DNA of 64,000 nt, taken from positions 868,001 through 932,000 of the forward strand of contig JAINUG010000148.1 in NCBI GenBank assembly GCA_029706075.1, in the 5' to 3' direction. This DNA comes from Aldrovandia affinis. Lineage: Eukaryota > Chordata > Actinopteri > Notacanthiformes > Halosauridae. Shown in pieces: positions 29,901 to 40,675 of this stretch; position 1 is the first letter of the stretch; each line of letters starts with the position of its first letter. The notes under the pieces were generated by a model, which saw nothing but the letters and a program-made list of their open reading frames with translations, searched no databases and was not told where the DNA came from. Position numbers and translations under genes: made by a program.

Positions 29901-32900
29901 TGGCCCGCTGTGAAATCCTCTCCAGCGCGACTCGCGAAGGTGACCCAGTCCTCTTTGAAGGCCACCTCCGTGGCGGGTCATGCTCTGCGCCGTGCTGTTG
30001 TTGTAGCGTCTGTGTTCAGCTGGCAGCGCCGACACTGAGTCCTTGGTGTCAAGGCGGAGCGGGGCACTATGACACTGATGGATCGGGGGGCAGTTCTCCA
30101 TGGCGGTCCGTGGAAGAACGGTGCCGCTCTGCCCAAATGGTAATCTCTCTGCTGGTACCTCGGTGTCGCGGCCGCTCGAGAGATTAGCAGAATAGAAATC
30201 CCTGAATGTAGTGTGGCACGTTTCAGCACTGTAACGCAACCTGCAGGTGTGAGCCTGAGGGAGCTGACAGCAGGTGAGAGCAAGTTTGGGGAATCGCTGC
30301 TAGGGGAAAAGAGCTAATTTCTAGAAAGCGAATTCCTTCAAAGATCAGAACTATCTTGGAGGAGGGCAGAGGAGTGGAGGGGTGGTTCCAGATAGTTCTG
30401 TAGATGCGCATTAGGGTTCTGCCCCAACTTGCATCAGACAAAACAGACCGGCATGTTCTAAGGCATCGATGAAAGGAAATGGTTCAGGCATGTACAGACA
30501 GGAATGTAAAAAGAAAAGAGGGGGGAGGAGAGGGGTAAGGGGGAGACGGTGTTACCTCTCCCCAGCTGGGCCAGGTCTCAGATGTGGGGTTAAGGAAAGG
30601 GTTCGTTTATATTTACAGTTCTTTGTAGGGGTATAATTAGAGGTGCATGTGAGGCAGCACAGCTGGATCGTTCTCCGTCCGTGCGCCTTTGCTGTGATAG
30701 GCATGTCTCCTGCCCCTGCCTGCCTGCCTGTGCTGTAGCCCTCTCATCCTCTCATTCCTCTCTCATCCCTCCAGCACTTCACCGAGCTCTTGGATGACCT
30801 ATCCCAGGAGGCCTTGCTGGGCCAGCTGCTCAGCGACCCCTTCCTGTCAGGGCGGGGCGAGGCCATGGACACCGAGGAGGAGCTGATCCCCGCCTCCCCG
30901 GTGCCCCCCCACATCCAGGCTGAGCACAGCTACTCACTGAGCGGGGACTCACGCCCACAATCCCCCCTCTCACACCTGCCCGGAGAACCAGAGAGCGATG
31001 CAGGTGAGCCAGGGAGAGCAGGGATTCATGAATGGATGGATGGATGAATGGATGGTTGGATGGATGGATGGATGAATGAATGGGTGAATGAATGAATGAA
31101 TGAATGAATGGATGGATGGATGGATGGTTGGATGGATGGATGGATGGATGGATGGATGGATGGATAAATGGATGGATGGATGGATGGATGGATGTATGGA
31201 AGGAGGAGCCAGAGCCAGTTAGGTGAAGTGGAGGAGAGGAGAAAGGGTGCCAAGAAGGAGCGAGATGAAACGTATAAGACGGGGTGTGTCTTCAGAGGGA
31301 GAAAGGGACCATGAAAGGGTGCCGTTGTGGAGATGATGGATGTAAAGGTGTCCCAGTCTGCAGTCAGTTATTCAAGAGAGAGGGGCGAAAAGGGGCTGAC
31401 TCATCCAGAAGGAGGAACCAGACTGACCCCTGTGTACAGAAGGTGATAAGTGCCTGAGGAAATGCTGCTCATCCGTCTTCAGAGCAGGTCATGCTGTCAC
31501 AGTTAAACGGCATGGGCAAATGCAAAAACTAGGGTGCAAGCTCAGAACCTAGTTACATTCAGTTATCAATAACAAAGTCTTGCTTAATGTAACCGTAAGG
31601 ATTTGTGTGTGTGTGCGTGTGTGCGTGCGTGTGTGCGTGCGCACACATAAACTCTTGATTATAGATAGGATAAGCACTACTGTGGGACAGGATGGGGCTG
31701 CGGATGTGTGTGGGTCAGCCTCTTCAGTACGTGGGTGAGTTGTTTAGCACTGTGAGGTCTGTGTGATCTACTCGACAGGAAATGGAGGGGGACAGAGACG
31801 AGCTGACAGCGAAAAGGGTTTAGATTATGGTGTGGAAAATAGGTGGGTGGAGGGAGACAGACAGACAGAGAGACACACAGAGAGAGAGACCGTGTGTGTG
31901 TACATGTGTGTCTGGTCGTCCGTGCGTGTGTGTGTGCGCGTGTGCGTGTGCATGTATACTTGTTCCAGCAGGGTTCATTCTGGACGCTGGAATGCTCTTG
32001 GCAGAGGGTGCTGTTTGCCGAAACGCCTCAGTCCGCCCCTGTGCTGGCACGAGCCCTTTTGACTCATCTAAAGCAAACGCTTGAAAGCGTTCAGCCTCCA
32101 CACATTTTCCCTTGTTATAAAATCACATTGCTTTGAACACTTTGTAACTTATTTTGAAGTTTTCCCTGTTGTGCAATACTTTCCCTCTTAAGTTACTGTA
32201 TTTTGTTTGACTAGTTACTGTAAAAATACTGTATATTTCCATGCATCCCTGAGAATCCATTTGATTTGGAGCGATAACGAGTGAGAAGTGCTGCCATCCC
32301 ATAAAGCCAACGAGACCGTTCGTCGCAAACCCCGTTCTGTGTCGTTAACGTCACCGTGAAAACCCCGGGGTCTCTCCGAGGGGCCCTAAATCGTGCCGTT
32401 TCGAGCGGGGTCGTTGAATAGGAGAAAGAGCGCTTGTCTTCAGCCCTGCTCCCTCTGCGGGTTCTCCAGGGGAGTCTGACGGCGAGGACTGGACCATGGA
32501 GACGGAGGAGAAGGGCCTGAAGATGGACCCGCTCCTCTGCGAGCCGCCGTCCCTGCTGCCCGCGCTGTCCCTCAGCCTGGCCCCCGGGGGCCTCGCCACT
32601 CGCCCCGCGGCCCCCACCGCCCTCCCCGTCCCTGTCCTGCTCTCCCAGTCCGCGCAGGTCAAGATCATCAAGGTGAGCGAGGCGGTCCGGTCCGGTTCAG
32701 AGAGGGACGGTCGTTCTGGGCACCGTCGGGCCACTGTTTTTACCCTTCCCAGATGAATGTACATTTACAATGGATGTACCACATTTACATTTACGTTTTA
32801 GGCATTTAGCAGATGCTCTTATCCAGAGCGACTTACACAATTGACATTTCTAATATAATAATATAATATAAGCCATTTAGCAGACGCTTTTATCCAAAGC

Positions 32901-35900
32901 GACTTACAGTAGTGAATGGATAAATTTTCAGTATATGTGGCCCCAGTGGGGATTGAACCCACAACCTAAGCGTTGCCAACGCTGTGCTCTACCAACTGAG
33001 CCACAGAGAACCATTTATTTACATACAATCCATTTCTACAGCTGGATATTTATTTTTACTGAAGCAATTCAGGTTAAGTACCTTGCTCAAGGGTACAACG
33101 GCAGTGCCCCCACCCGGGAATCGAACCAGCAACGTCTGAGTTACAAGCCCAGCTCCTTAACCATTATACTACACTGCCAGCCCTGTCTATCATTCATTGG
33201 TGGAAAGATTCCTTCTGCATTGCACATTAGCCATCTCGGCTATTGTGTGAGATGTGTGAGATGTTTAATGTAAATATGTCACAATCATGTCTCCCCTGTT
33301 GCTTGACAATAATTAATTTTGTATGATCTTAAATGATTTCTTTACTGTATAATGATAATACTGTGTTTTGTAATCTCATAAGGATTCTAGGAAGAGGACA
33401 CATTAATCTAATTAAATATGAATTAATTCAATACCAATTTTAAATGATGACTTGTTGATTGGACACAGGTGAAGGAGGACAGTGACACATTCAGCCCCAA
33501 AATCAAGCTGGAGCCTCATGAGGTGGACCAGTTCCTCAACCTGTCCCCCAGAGGTGAGACTCACCCCGCCCGAGGCTCTCGTAGCCCTTTCCCCCTGTGC
33601 AACTGGAACCAGGCTAGCATGAGCCACAGCCAAAGCTGGGTGAACCAGTTCAGCGCTGATTACATTGAAGCGCCCACAACCAGGGCTGTAACACATGACA
33701 TCACGGCGTATACTGGCATGTGCCCAAACTGAGATCACTGTCTGGATTTCATCTGGAGTACAAGGCTGAACCCCCCTCCCCCCCAAAACAATAAGAAATT
33801 CAACTACACTGTATTACTATCTATTTTTCGCTGGGATCTGCGATGGCGTCGTGTTCCTTTGGATGTTTATCTCCAGAGTTGTCAGTGGCAACCCCAGACA
33901 AAACCCAAGGGTTCGCAGATTGTCGAGTCTGCCCACAGTTGTCTTGTAAGTAGGCCAGCGGCGATAACGCTAACAGGAATAAGCCGACACGGGTCAGCCT
34001 GACAAAAGATGTTACACCACCCCGAACCTGAACTTGGCAAACCGGCATGGCTCCAGCTGTACAGGGGAAAGGAGATGCCTGTGTGAATGAGGCCACCCTC
34101 CCTGTGGGCCTCTCTCTTACCGCGCTCAAGGGGGCCCTTTGTTCTCTGGCCCAGTGGTGCCCCCTGCTGGTGGCTTAGTCTAATAGCATGTCATTTACAC
34201 TTTTAGAAGGAAAAAACCTATTAAAATGCACATCAAAGCAAAGATTGAGGCAGTGTTTGGAAAATATATAACAATGTAAGTAATGAGAACAATCTATTTT
34301 TTACCGTAGGCGCAAATACTGCGGGTTAAGTAAGCCTGCCACCTTCTCTCTATGCTTTGCTGTAGTGTGGTCTTACACACTTTGCTGTATGAGGTGGTTT
34401 TGGTAAGCTGTGTGCTGTTTTGTTGCCCAGGTCTGGAGTCCATGCAGCTCCCACCGACGCCCCCCAGCTCTCACGGCAGTGACTCGGAGGGCAGCCAGAG
34501 CCCCACGCGCCCCTGCGACCCCTCCAGCCCCACGCAGACGCAGTCTCAGGCCGTCCTCAAGGTGGCGCCACGGGCCCCCTCCTCCCTCTCCAACTCTCCC
34601 CTGCTCACCGCCCCCCATGTGAGTCACGGGCCAGTCTTAACATTTGGGGCGGGGATTGTGCTGAGGTTGCCAGACTCCTGCGTACCATTCTCGGGGGGTG
34701 ATTGTTTAGTTCCTAACTGGTTTGTGTTGCCCCCCCCAGAAGCTGCAGGGCTCGGGACCGCTCCTGCTGACAGAGGAGGAGAAGCGAACGCTCATCGCGG
34801 AGGGATACCCCGTCCCGACCAAGCTGCCCCTCTCCAAGGCTGAGGAGAAGGCCCTGAAGAAGATCCGCAGGAAGATCAAGAACAAGGTGAGGAGGAGAGG
34901 GAGGAACGGGACTCAGGAATAGGGGGAATACAAGACCTACATGACTCAACTGACCTGACAGTGTCTCAAGCTACTCGGAAACATCTGTTTGAACAGCCAC
35001 TGGGCCCTCAGGGGCATTTCTCTGCTGACAATAATATAATAATAAATGCCATTTAGCAGACGCTTTTATCCAAAGCGACTCACAAGCGAATGCATACATT
35101 TTCAGTATATGTGGCCCCAGTGGGGATTGAACCCACAACCTAAGCGTTGCCAACGCTGTGCTCTACCAACTGAGCCACACAGAACCACTCGGGTCATGGG
35201 TCATGCTGACCTAGTATGACGTGCTTACATTTTATAATAATACTAGTATTAATAATAATAGTAATAATAATAATACTGGATTGCATTTATATAGTGCTTT
35301 TCATGATCCCAAAGCACTTACAGTGAAGGGTGTAAAGTCGCCTCACCCACCACCAAAGTGTAGCACCCACCTGCGTCAGAACACTCACCACACATCATGT
35401 CATGCAATTGGTGTGTAAAACCGTAGCCTCAAACCATGTATGACACATCTTCCTCATTGGCTGTCCCCTCCCAGATCTCTGCTCAGGAGAGCCGAAGGAA
35501 GAAGAAGGAGTACATGGATACCCTGGAGAAAAAGTCAGTTCATACAGAGTTTGTGCTATGCTTGCATGCAGTAAAATAGCATTTCAATGTGGGTTTTTTT
35601 TAATAAAAAGAGGCCTCTTCCTGTGAGCGATATTTGTTTTGTGTCCCCCCCCCACCACCCACACAAAAACCCTCCAGTAATTACATCATTATTGAATTTG
35701 GGTCATTCTTCAGACTTTGATCTCAGCTTGGTTACTAAAGTTACATGCTGTTAAATGAATCTCCTCCTCTGGGGTTGCTGGGTTATGACCATGCCATTCT
35801 CCTTGTGTCCACAGGGTGGAGACATGCTCCAATGAGAACAGCGAGTTGCGCAGGAAAGTGGAGACACTGGAATGCACCAACAAGTGAGTGTGAAAAGCAC

Positions 35901-36981
35901 AATACCGTCTAAGATTTCTGATTCTAAATGGATCCAATACCAATAAAATCACAGTATAGCTCTCAAAAAGAGCTCTCATTCTAAATGAACCTGATACTGA
36001 TTCAAGTCATAGTCTAGTTTTCAGGAAGAGTTTGATTATAATTGATATAATACACAGATGCCAGTAAGGTTACAGTATAGCCCTCGTGAAGAGTTCTGAT
36101 TCTAATTGAATCGGATATCAGTAAAATCGTAGCACAGTTCTCAGGAAGAGTTTCGGTTAGGTGCCAGTAAGATTGCAGCACAGCTCTCAGGAAAGGGTCA
36201 TTGCTTGTAAGTGTCTTGTGCTACGTGGCTGTGAGTGAGTATGCACAGTACTGTAAGTAATGGGCCCTGACAACAGCTATCTGTCTATCTGTCCCAGGTC
36301 CCTCCTGCAGCAGCTGCATTCCCTGCAGTCGGTGGTGGCGGGTAAAGTCCCTCGGTCCTGCAGGGTCACAGGCACCCAGACCTCCACCTGCCTCATGGTG
36401 AGCGCTCCGCTCCGCTACACCCGATGTGCATTCCAACAAGGCAAACTTTTGCGACAATGTCCATGTTACCGGTAACGGTTACTGCGGAATGATTTCAAAT
36501 TTCATTGAATTGTTCTATTTTGTTTGCAGTGATGGCGATTTAATTAAGATTGACATGATAAAGAGAAGGAGAGTGATTTTTCACTGCGGATAAATCCGCG
36601 GGTTGTTTTTCAAGGTTGGGAACAAATGATACATTTATTCAAATGAATTCTAACAGCCAAGCGATTGGCAACTAAGTCAGCGTCTTCCCTTTTGGCAGGC
36701 ATTTTTGTTTGTTGCGCATTACCTTTTCAGACTGTTAGCTAACATTGGCTAACGTTCGATGTGTTGAACCTCGAGCTGTGACCTGACTTTGGCAGTAACG
36801 CTGCGGTGCGTGTCTGCGCCTGTCTGTCCCAGGTGGTAGTGCTGTGCTTCGCCATGTTCCTGGGCAGTTTCTACCAGGGCCTGGGGCCCTGCTCCTCAAT
36901 CACTAAGACGGGGCTGTCCAAAGGCCTCACAATGCAGGAGTCCTACACTGCTACTGGTGAGCACAGCCTTCTAACAGGATG

Positions 36982-37042
<61 letters not shown>

Positions 37043-38834
37043 GGAGAGAGAGAGAGAGAGAGGGGGAGATTGACAGAGATGGAGATGAACAGAGGTACAG
37101 TGATGAGTAGAGAGAGTGAGAGTGATAGAGGGAAGGGGAGAGGTAAAGTGACAGACTGAGAGAGTGCGTAAAGACATATGGAGAGAGAGAAAGGGAGGGA
37201 GAGACTGAGAAATGACATAGTGAGAGGCAGACCAAGAGGGAGAGAGATATAAGAGAGAAATTTAGGAAAGATGAAGACACACAAAAAAAGAGAGGCAGAA
37301 AGAGATTTAGAGTGAAAGGACAAAGACGATGGCTTCTCCTTCAGGATTTGACTTGACTTTGGATTTAGTCTTTTTTTCTCTTTCTGGTATTTCAGTTCTG
37401 TAGAAACATTATCCTGACAAGTACAACCCCCACTCAGATCTGGGCATGTTATGTAATGGATACATTTCAATAATTTTATAACTCTGCAGTTCCAACATGC
37501 AGAGAAGCAGTCACGACTCACCCAGTCCCTACTTCTGCCCTTCTGCTCAGAGATGCAGCATATCTGTGTGTGTGTGTGTGTGTGTGTGTGCACGCGCGTT
37601 TGTGTGAGTGGGTGTGTGTGTGTTTGTTTAAGGAAAGTGGGGGTGTTTGCATGTGTGAGCCTGAAATGTTCTGAACTTTCCTAGTCAGGGCTCTGCATGT
37701 GTTACTTTTTTTCTCTCTCCCCCTCCCTACCTCCATCCCTCTCTCATTTACTGTACATTTAGATAGCGTATTCCTCTGGGTGATTTTGTGTAATGGATCC
37801 TTTAGCTCACCTTCATGCCCCCCAAACACACCTTTCCTCTTGAAATCATTTGAACAATATTGATGAGCAGGAAACGCCTCACTCCTAAACAAATAAACGG
37901 CCTTACAATTAACAAAGCTCGCCACCGAAGTGCCTGCACTCCAAAGTCATTATCTGTCATTTGGCGTGATTATCGTTATCATGACTTAAAAGCGTAATGG
38001 CCATTTCATTACGCCCGATCTCTGCGCGCACTTGTGCGTTCCTCCCACGCAGGCCGTGTCTCGCTGTGTATGTTGTGGTGGGAGTGTAGACAGTCAGTTT
38101 TAACGTGGATTCTAATGCCTGTGTGTGTGTGCGTGTGTGTGTCCTTGCCTGCGTCCACAGTGAAGTCGAGGAGCCTGCTGGGTTACGAGGATCATAGTGG
38201 CCTGGAGGAGCCACACCCCGGGCTGGGCGGAGAGTACCCAGATCAGTGGGACAGACAGATGGATGCCATGGCGACCTGGCGCTCGCTGCAGCAGCAGCGG
38301 CAGGAGGAGCAGCAGGAGCAGGAAGAGCAGCTCAGGGCAGAGTCCCAGCCGCAGTTCACCCACAGCAACGACTCGCACGTGCAGAAGCCAATACTCATAG
38401 ACCTACACCCACACAGGTACTTAACCTCTACGGTTCGTCATTTGTGTCACATCGGATGAAATTGTGTCCCATGATTGCATGTGATGGAGGGATAGTGGGA
38501 AAGAGAGAGGATGGGTGGGTATAGAGGCAAGATTTTAGGTTATTCAATGTGCAATCGCTGATGGTCGCTGTCTTATTACTGTTATTCATATATTTGATTT
38601 GTTTGTGCACTGTTTGGTAATATGTAGGCATTTATCTTGCCAACAACCTACGCTATGCCTGTAAACCTTTAGAATATGAAAATGCCTGTATTGGTTAGGT
38701 AGAAAGGTTTTGTTTTTATCTCCAACTGTTGTGAGAAGGACCATCTCACCCTTCGTTACAGATCACTGGAGCTCCGGAGCAATGAAAGCACAAAGGTGAT
38801 AGAACTGGAGAGGACAGTGAATGAGACTTTCTGA
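17983..38834 (+). CDS. creb3l2: ER-anchored bZIP transcription factor CREB3L2 (BBF2H7)
   Basis: Twelve coding exons: 17983-18081, 30775-31003, 32470-32672, 33469-33553, 34431-34618, 34740-34886, 35475-35533, 35815-35883, 36298-36397, 36833-36956, 38161-38416 and 38762-38834, giving 543 residues (human 520). The start [20 protein letters not shown] matches the family N-terminus. In order: acidic activation region with [11 protein letters not shown] (34-44); SUMO-type motif IKLEP and DQFLNLSP (about 190-205); [15 protein letters not shown], resembling an FBXW7 phosphodegron; the CREB3-specific block [20 protein letters not shown]; basic region [20 protein letters not shown] (about 307-327); leucine zipper to about 375; a transmembrane segment [13 protein letters not shown] (about 390-410); luminal S1P-type site RSLL (438-441); and luminal sequons NDS, NES and NET. 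Cleavage by S1P and S2P is expected to release the N-terminal factor to drive secretory genes (e.g. Sec23a). A Gln/Glu-rich run ([15 protein letters not shown]) in exon 11 has no counterpart I recall in human. Confidence 0.97.
19010..19230 (+). mobile_element. tRNA-derived SINE, family A (eel UnaSINE-like), full length
   Basis: The 5' part has tRNA-like internal promoter boxes (ATGGTTAGGGAGCTGGGC-type A box; GGTTCAGTTCCC B box). The body (TTGAGCAAGGTACTTAA, TATCCAGCTGTACAAATGG) leads to the L2-type tail GTCGCTCTGGATAAGAGCG and TGTAAA-rich end. The same family occurs at 46894, 59859 and, on the minus strand, at 32781-33180. Confidence 0.85.
23003..23075 (+). mobile_element. 5'-truncated SINE, family B
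   Basis: Only the 3' part is present: ATGTATGCATTCACTACTG, then GTCGCTTTGGATAAAAGCG and a TATATAT tail. 5' truncation is usual for LINE-driven insertions. Confidence 0.75.
24392..24538 (-). mobile_element. SINE family B, minus orientation
   Basis: In minus orientation it shows an (AAT)n tail, the tail motif with an internal deletion (GCCATTT joined to TATCCAAAGCGAC), the B-box complement and AGCCACAGAGAACC, the tRNA-like head. The B box is mutated (GGAATTTAACCC). Confidence 0.75.
25321..25400 (+). other. G-rich tract with quadruplex potential
   Basis: Runs of three or more G are spaced by AGTT, TTT and TT linkers and end in an uninterrupted run of 13 G followed by A. The pattern fits G-quadruplex rules on the + strand, the creb3l2 non-template strand. 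Confidence 0.7.
25999..26371 (-). mobile_element. 3' end of an L2-type LINE (UnaL2-like), minus orientation
   Basis: On the minus strand the element ends in about six TGTAA pentamers. This is preceded by the hairpin motif CGCTCTGGATAAGAGCATC shared with SINE family A. Upstream (26050-26371) is non-coding 3' region ending near GTGAGTCTTCAGTCGTC. A TGTAA tail is known from eel UnaL2. Confidence 0.7.
29418..29540. repeat. 33 to 36 bp tandem repeat
   Basis: Three to four copies of a unit containing GGTTCAGGGACACAGTCACC followed by CTGCACAGTAAC, with units alternating between ACGGG and ACACTGG junctions. It lies in creb3l2 intron 1. Confidence 0.85.
31034..31197. repeat. (TGGA)n/(TGAA)n compound microsatellite
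   Basis: About 40 tetranucleotide units alternating blocks of GGAT and GAAT lie about 30 bp after the donor of creb3l2 exon 2. Confidence 0.95.
31198..32469. other. creb3l2: creb3l2 intron 2, remainder
   Basis: GT-rich tracts at 31600-31645 and 31895-31955 are visible. No exon or transposon is recognised. Confidence 0.5.
32781..33180 (-). mobile_element. SINE family A (minus) split by a SINE family B insertion
   Basis: The outer element reads on the minus strand: head at 33180 (GGCAGTGTAGTATAATGG), B-box region, body to 33014, then tail at 32851-32788 (CGCTCTGGATAAGAGCATCTG). The match to other family A copies resumes exactly after the inner SINE, so the two halves are one element. Confidence 0.85.
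32852..33012 (-). mobile_element. SINE family B nested in SINE family A
   Basis: In minus orientation: head GGTTCTCTGTGGCTCAGTTGG (A box), GGTTCAATCCCCACTGGGG (B box), tail CGCTTTGGATAAAAGCGTCTGC-like hairpin and a (TAT)n run of about 20 bp. Flanks CATTTCT (32845) and CATTTAT (33012) may be the target duplication. Confidence 0.85.
35028..35186 (-). mobile_element. SINE family B, minus orientation
   Basis: Tail with ATAATAATAA, the hairpin motif GCGTCTGCTAAATGGC on the minus strand, B box GGTTCAATCCCC and the head up to GGTTCTGTGTGGCTC. Located in creb3l2 intron 6. Confidence 0.88.
35236..35340. repeat. Interspersed-repeat end with (AAT)n
   Basis: An (AATAAT)n run is followed by GGATTGCATTTATATAGTGC and CCCAAAGCACTTACAGTG, a motif common in teleost genomes. 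Family not identified. Confidence 0.5.
35913..36200. repeat. Degenerate minisatellite with a unit of about 55-60 bp
   Basis: Four to five diverged copies share the order CCAGTAAAATCACAGTATAG, CTCTCAGGAAGAG, TTCTGATTCTAATTGAATC. It fills most of creb3l2 intron 8. Confidence 0.75.
36985..37330 (+). repeat. (GA)n run and long polypurine region
   Basis: A nearly pure GA run (36985-37062) continues into about 270 bp of A/G-dominated sequence. It begins about 28 bp after the donor of creb3l2 exon 10. The complementary CT strand yields false Ser/Leu ORFs of up to 216 codons. Confidence 0.9.
37331..38160. other. creb3l2: creb3l2 intron 10, remainder
   Basis: Contains a (TG)n run at 37564-37590 and another near 38118-38140. 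Nothing else is recognised. Confidence 0.5.
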
Positions 38835-40675
38835 GGTCTGATCAACCCCACCCCTCCCCCTTCCCCCCACAGTGTCAGAGGCTTGAAACTCACTCTTTGT
38901 ATTTATGTATTCTGTTTGAATATTGTTTTACATATGTAGTTTTTTTTTTTTTATGTATTTCTATTCCATTCCAACATATTATACGGTAGTCTTCGTGGAT
39001 ACTTTTATTTTGTTAATATGTTTTGCTTTTATTTTTTTCCATTGCTAAATGTATTTTATATATATAAATATATATATATATATAAATATATATATATATT
39101 CTTTACTTTCTTACACTTGTGCTCTCCTATCTTATTTGTAGGATTGGGCTGGTTTCATTCATGGGGTAATTTTATACAAAAATAACTCCATTATTTAAGT
39201 TTGCTCATTTTAATTTAACAAGGACAATGTCTGGACATTTTTCTGGGTTGGAAGCCTTTCCAGTTGAAACTGAAATTGTTAACCAGCCTTGGTCTTTAAA
39301 AGCCATTTGTCCAAATAACGATTTGAATGCCCTTTTCTACATTATGGGTTGTAAAGGAAACCAAAGAGTCACACAGGAGTCACACAGGAGCCTGATTGGT
39401 CACAGATGTGTTCAACAGATCTATTTCGGTTGTCATTAAGCATACACAGGACAGTGTGAACGCCGCAGTGATGAAAACGTTCTTCTCATTAGCTGTACCC
39501 GTCTGCCTCTGAGCCACAGGTCCACAGTGACTGCAGAGACGGAAACACAAGCTCTGTGGCGGGAAGAACACGTTTATGTGGACATTAACCTTGCCTTTAA
39601 AAGTTCACCGAGATTGATTCTTCTCCTGTGAACTCGTGGGGTAAGGTAGACAAGAGTCTGGTTCGGTGTATGGTCTTCAAAGCAGCGAAATCATATTTTG
39701 TCCGTGTAACGTCACACTAGCGCAATAATTGGAATGAAAAAATCTCATTCTATCTCTGTAAACGCCAGGCTTGTTCTCGACTTGGGGTGAGAAAAATGTA
39801 ATTCTAGTTCTGTATCCTAACACTTGTTCTATACTTGGACTATAACAAATCTCATAGTTGCGTTTTCCAGAATTATTAAGTGCATGAGGGTTAGTGGTTG
39901 TAAAAAAAAGTGCCATATATTTTTAGCGCACTGTTAGATTGTCGGGGAGGGTAGGGGCAGGTGGGCAGGCTGGGTGGACCGGGGTCGTGTCCCAGAGCAG
40001 TGTTCAAATGGACCAGGAATAGGTCCCCCCTATGGGCTACCTTCAGTGTCCAAGCCTAAAATGTAATGTGGATGTGGAAAGAAAGTTTGTTCTGCTGGTG
40101 ACTGGAATACGTGTCTCTACAGCTCTGCTCTTTATTTCAGCACAATTCACAGTGATGCCACTCCCTCAGTTTCCTACTCATTTGTGGTCTTGACATCATG
40201 GATTAAACCCACCTCTTTCGGATAGACAAAAAAACAACACATCTGCAAATCTGCTGTGAGCTAATGTGCACTGTGTCCAAAGAATGAATATTATTTATTT
40301 ATTAAATGTAGCATTGTATTAATTTTCAGCATCAAGAGCAGCATTTTGATTGATCATATCACGTCTGGCTGTAACCCAGAAGAAATGCATTTTTGATGTG
40401 GTCTTACTATAATGACATTCGTGGATGGTAATGGGCAGTGCATTTTGACACTGTTTTCAGAGGTCCTGTGGACTGCCTGTATGTGGTGTGTGTCAGCTTA
40501 ACTATCATGCTGGTGAATGTCTACAGTGATCCTATCCTGGAGATCAGTGTCATATGCTTTCGGTTGTAAAGATGCTTTACCATCTTGTTCCCAAACACAG
40601 GTGTAGTAAATGTGTTTCTCTTTTTCCATTTTGTTTTCCCTTTTTTTTCAAATAAAATAAATATTTTCCTTAGTA
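38835..40675 (+). other. creb3l2: creb3l2 3' UTR with poly(A) signal
   Basis: Continuous AT-rich sequence follows the TGA stop. It holds a C-rich start (38846-38872), TATATA runs at 39057-39100, and a canonical AATAAA at 40651-40656 followed by TTTTCCTTAG. No other gene is seen. The length (about 1.8 kb) is inferred from this signal. Confidence 0.6.

Larger units (their letters stand above)
18082..30774. other. creb3l2: creb3l2 intron 1 (12.7 kb)
   Basis: No extra exon is recognised. It contains the SINEs, L2 end, G-rich tract and tandem repeat listed separately, a CT-rich patch at 22590-22650, a TA run at 25674-25698, a CCCT tract at 28860-28890 and short GT runs at 27163-27200 and 29206-29225. 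Stretches 19240-22980, 23080-24390 and 26380-29410 otherwise show nothing I can name. ORFs up to 255 codons there lack coding character. Confidence 0.6.

Noticed and set aside
36943-37593. 216-codon minus-strand Ser/Leu-rich ORF
   Set aside because: It follows the polypurine/polypyrimidine tract of creb3l2 intron 10 and has no family resemblance.
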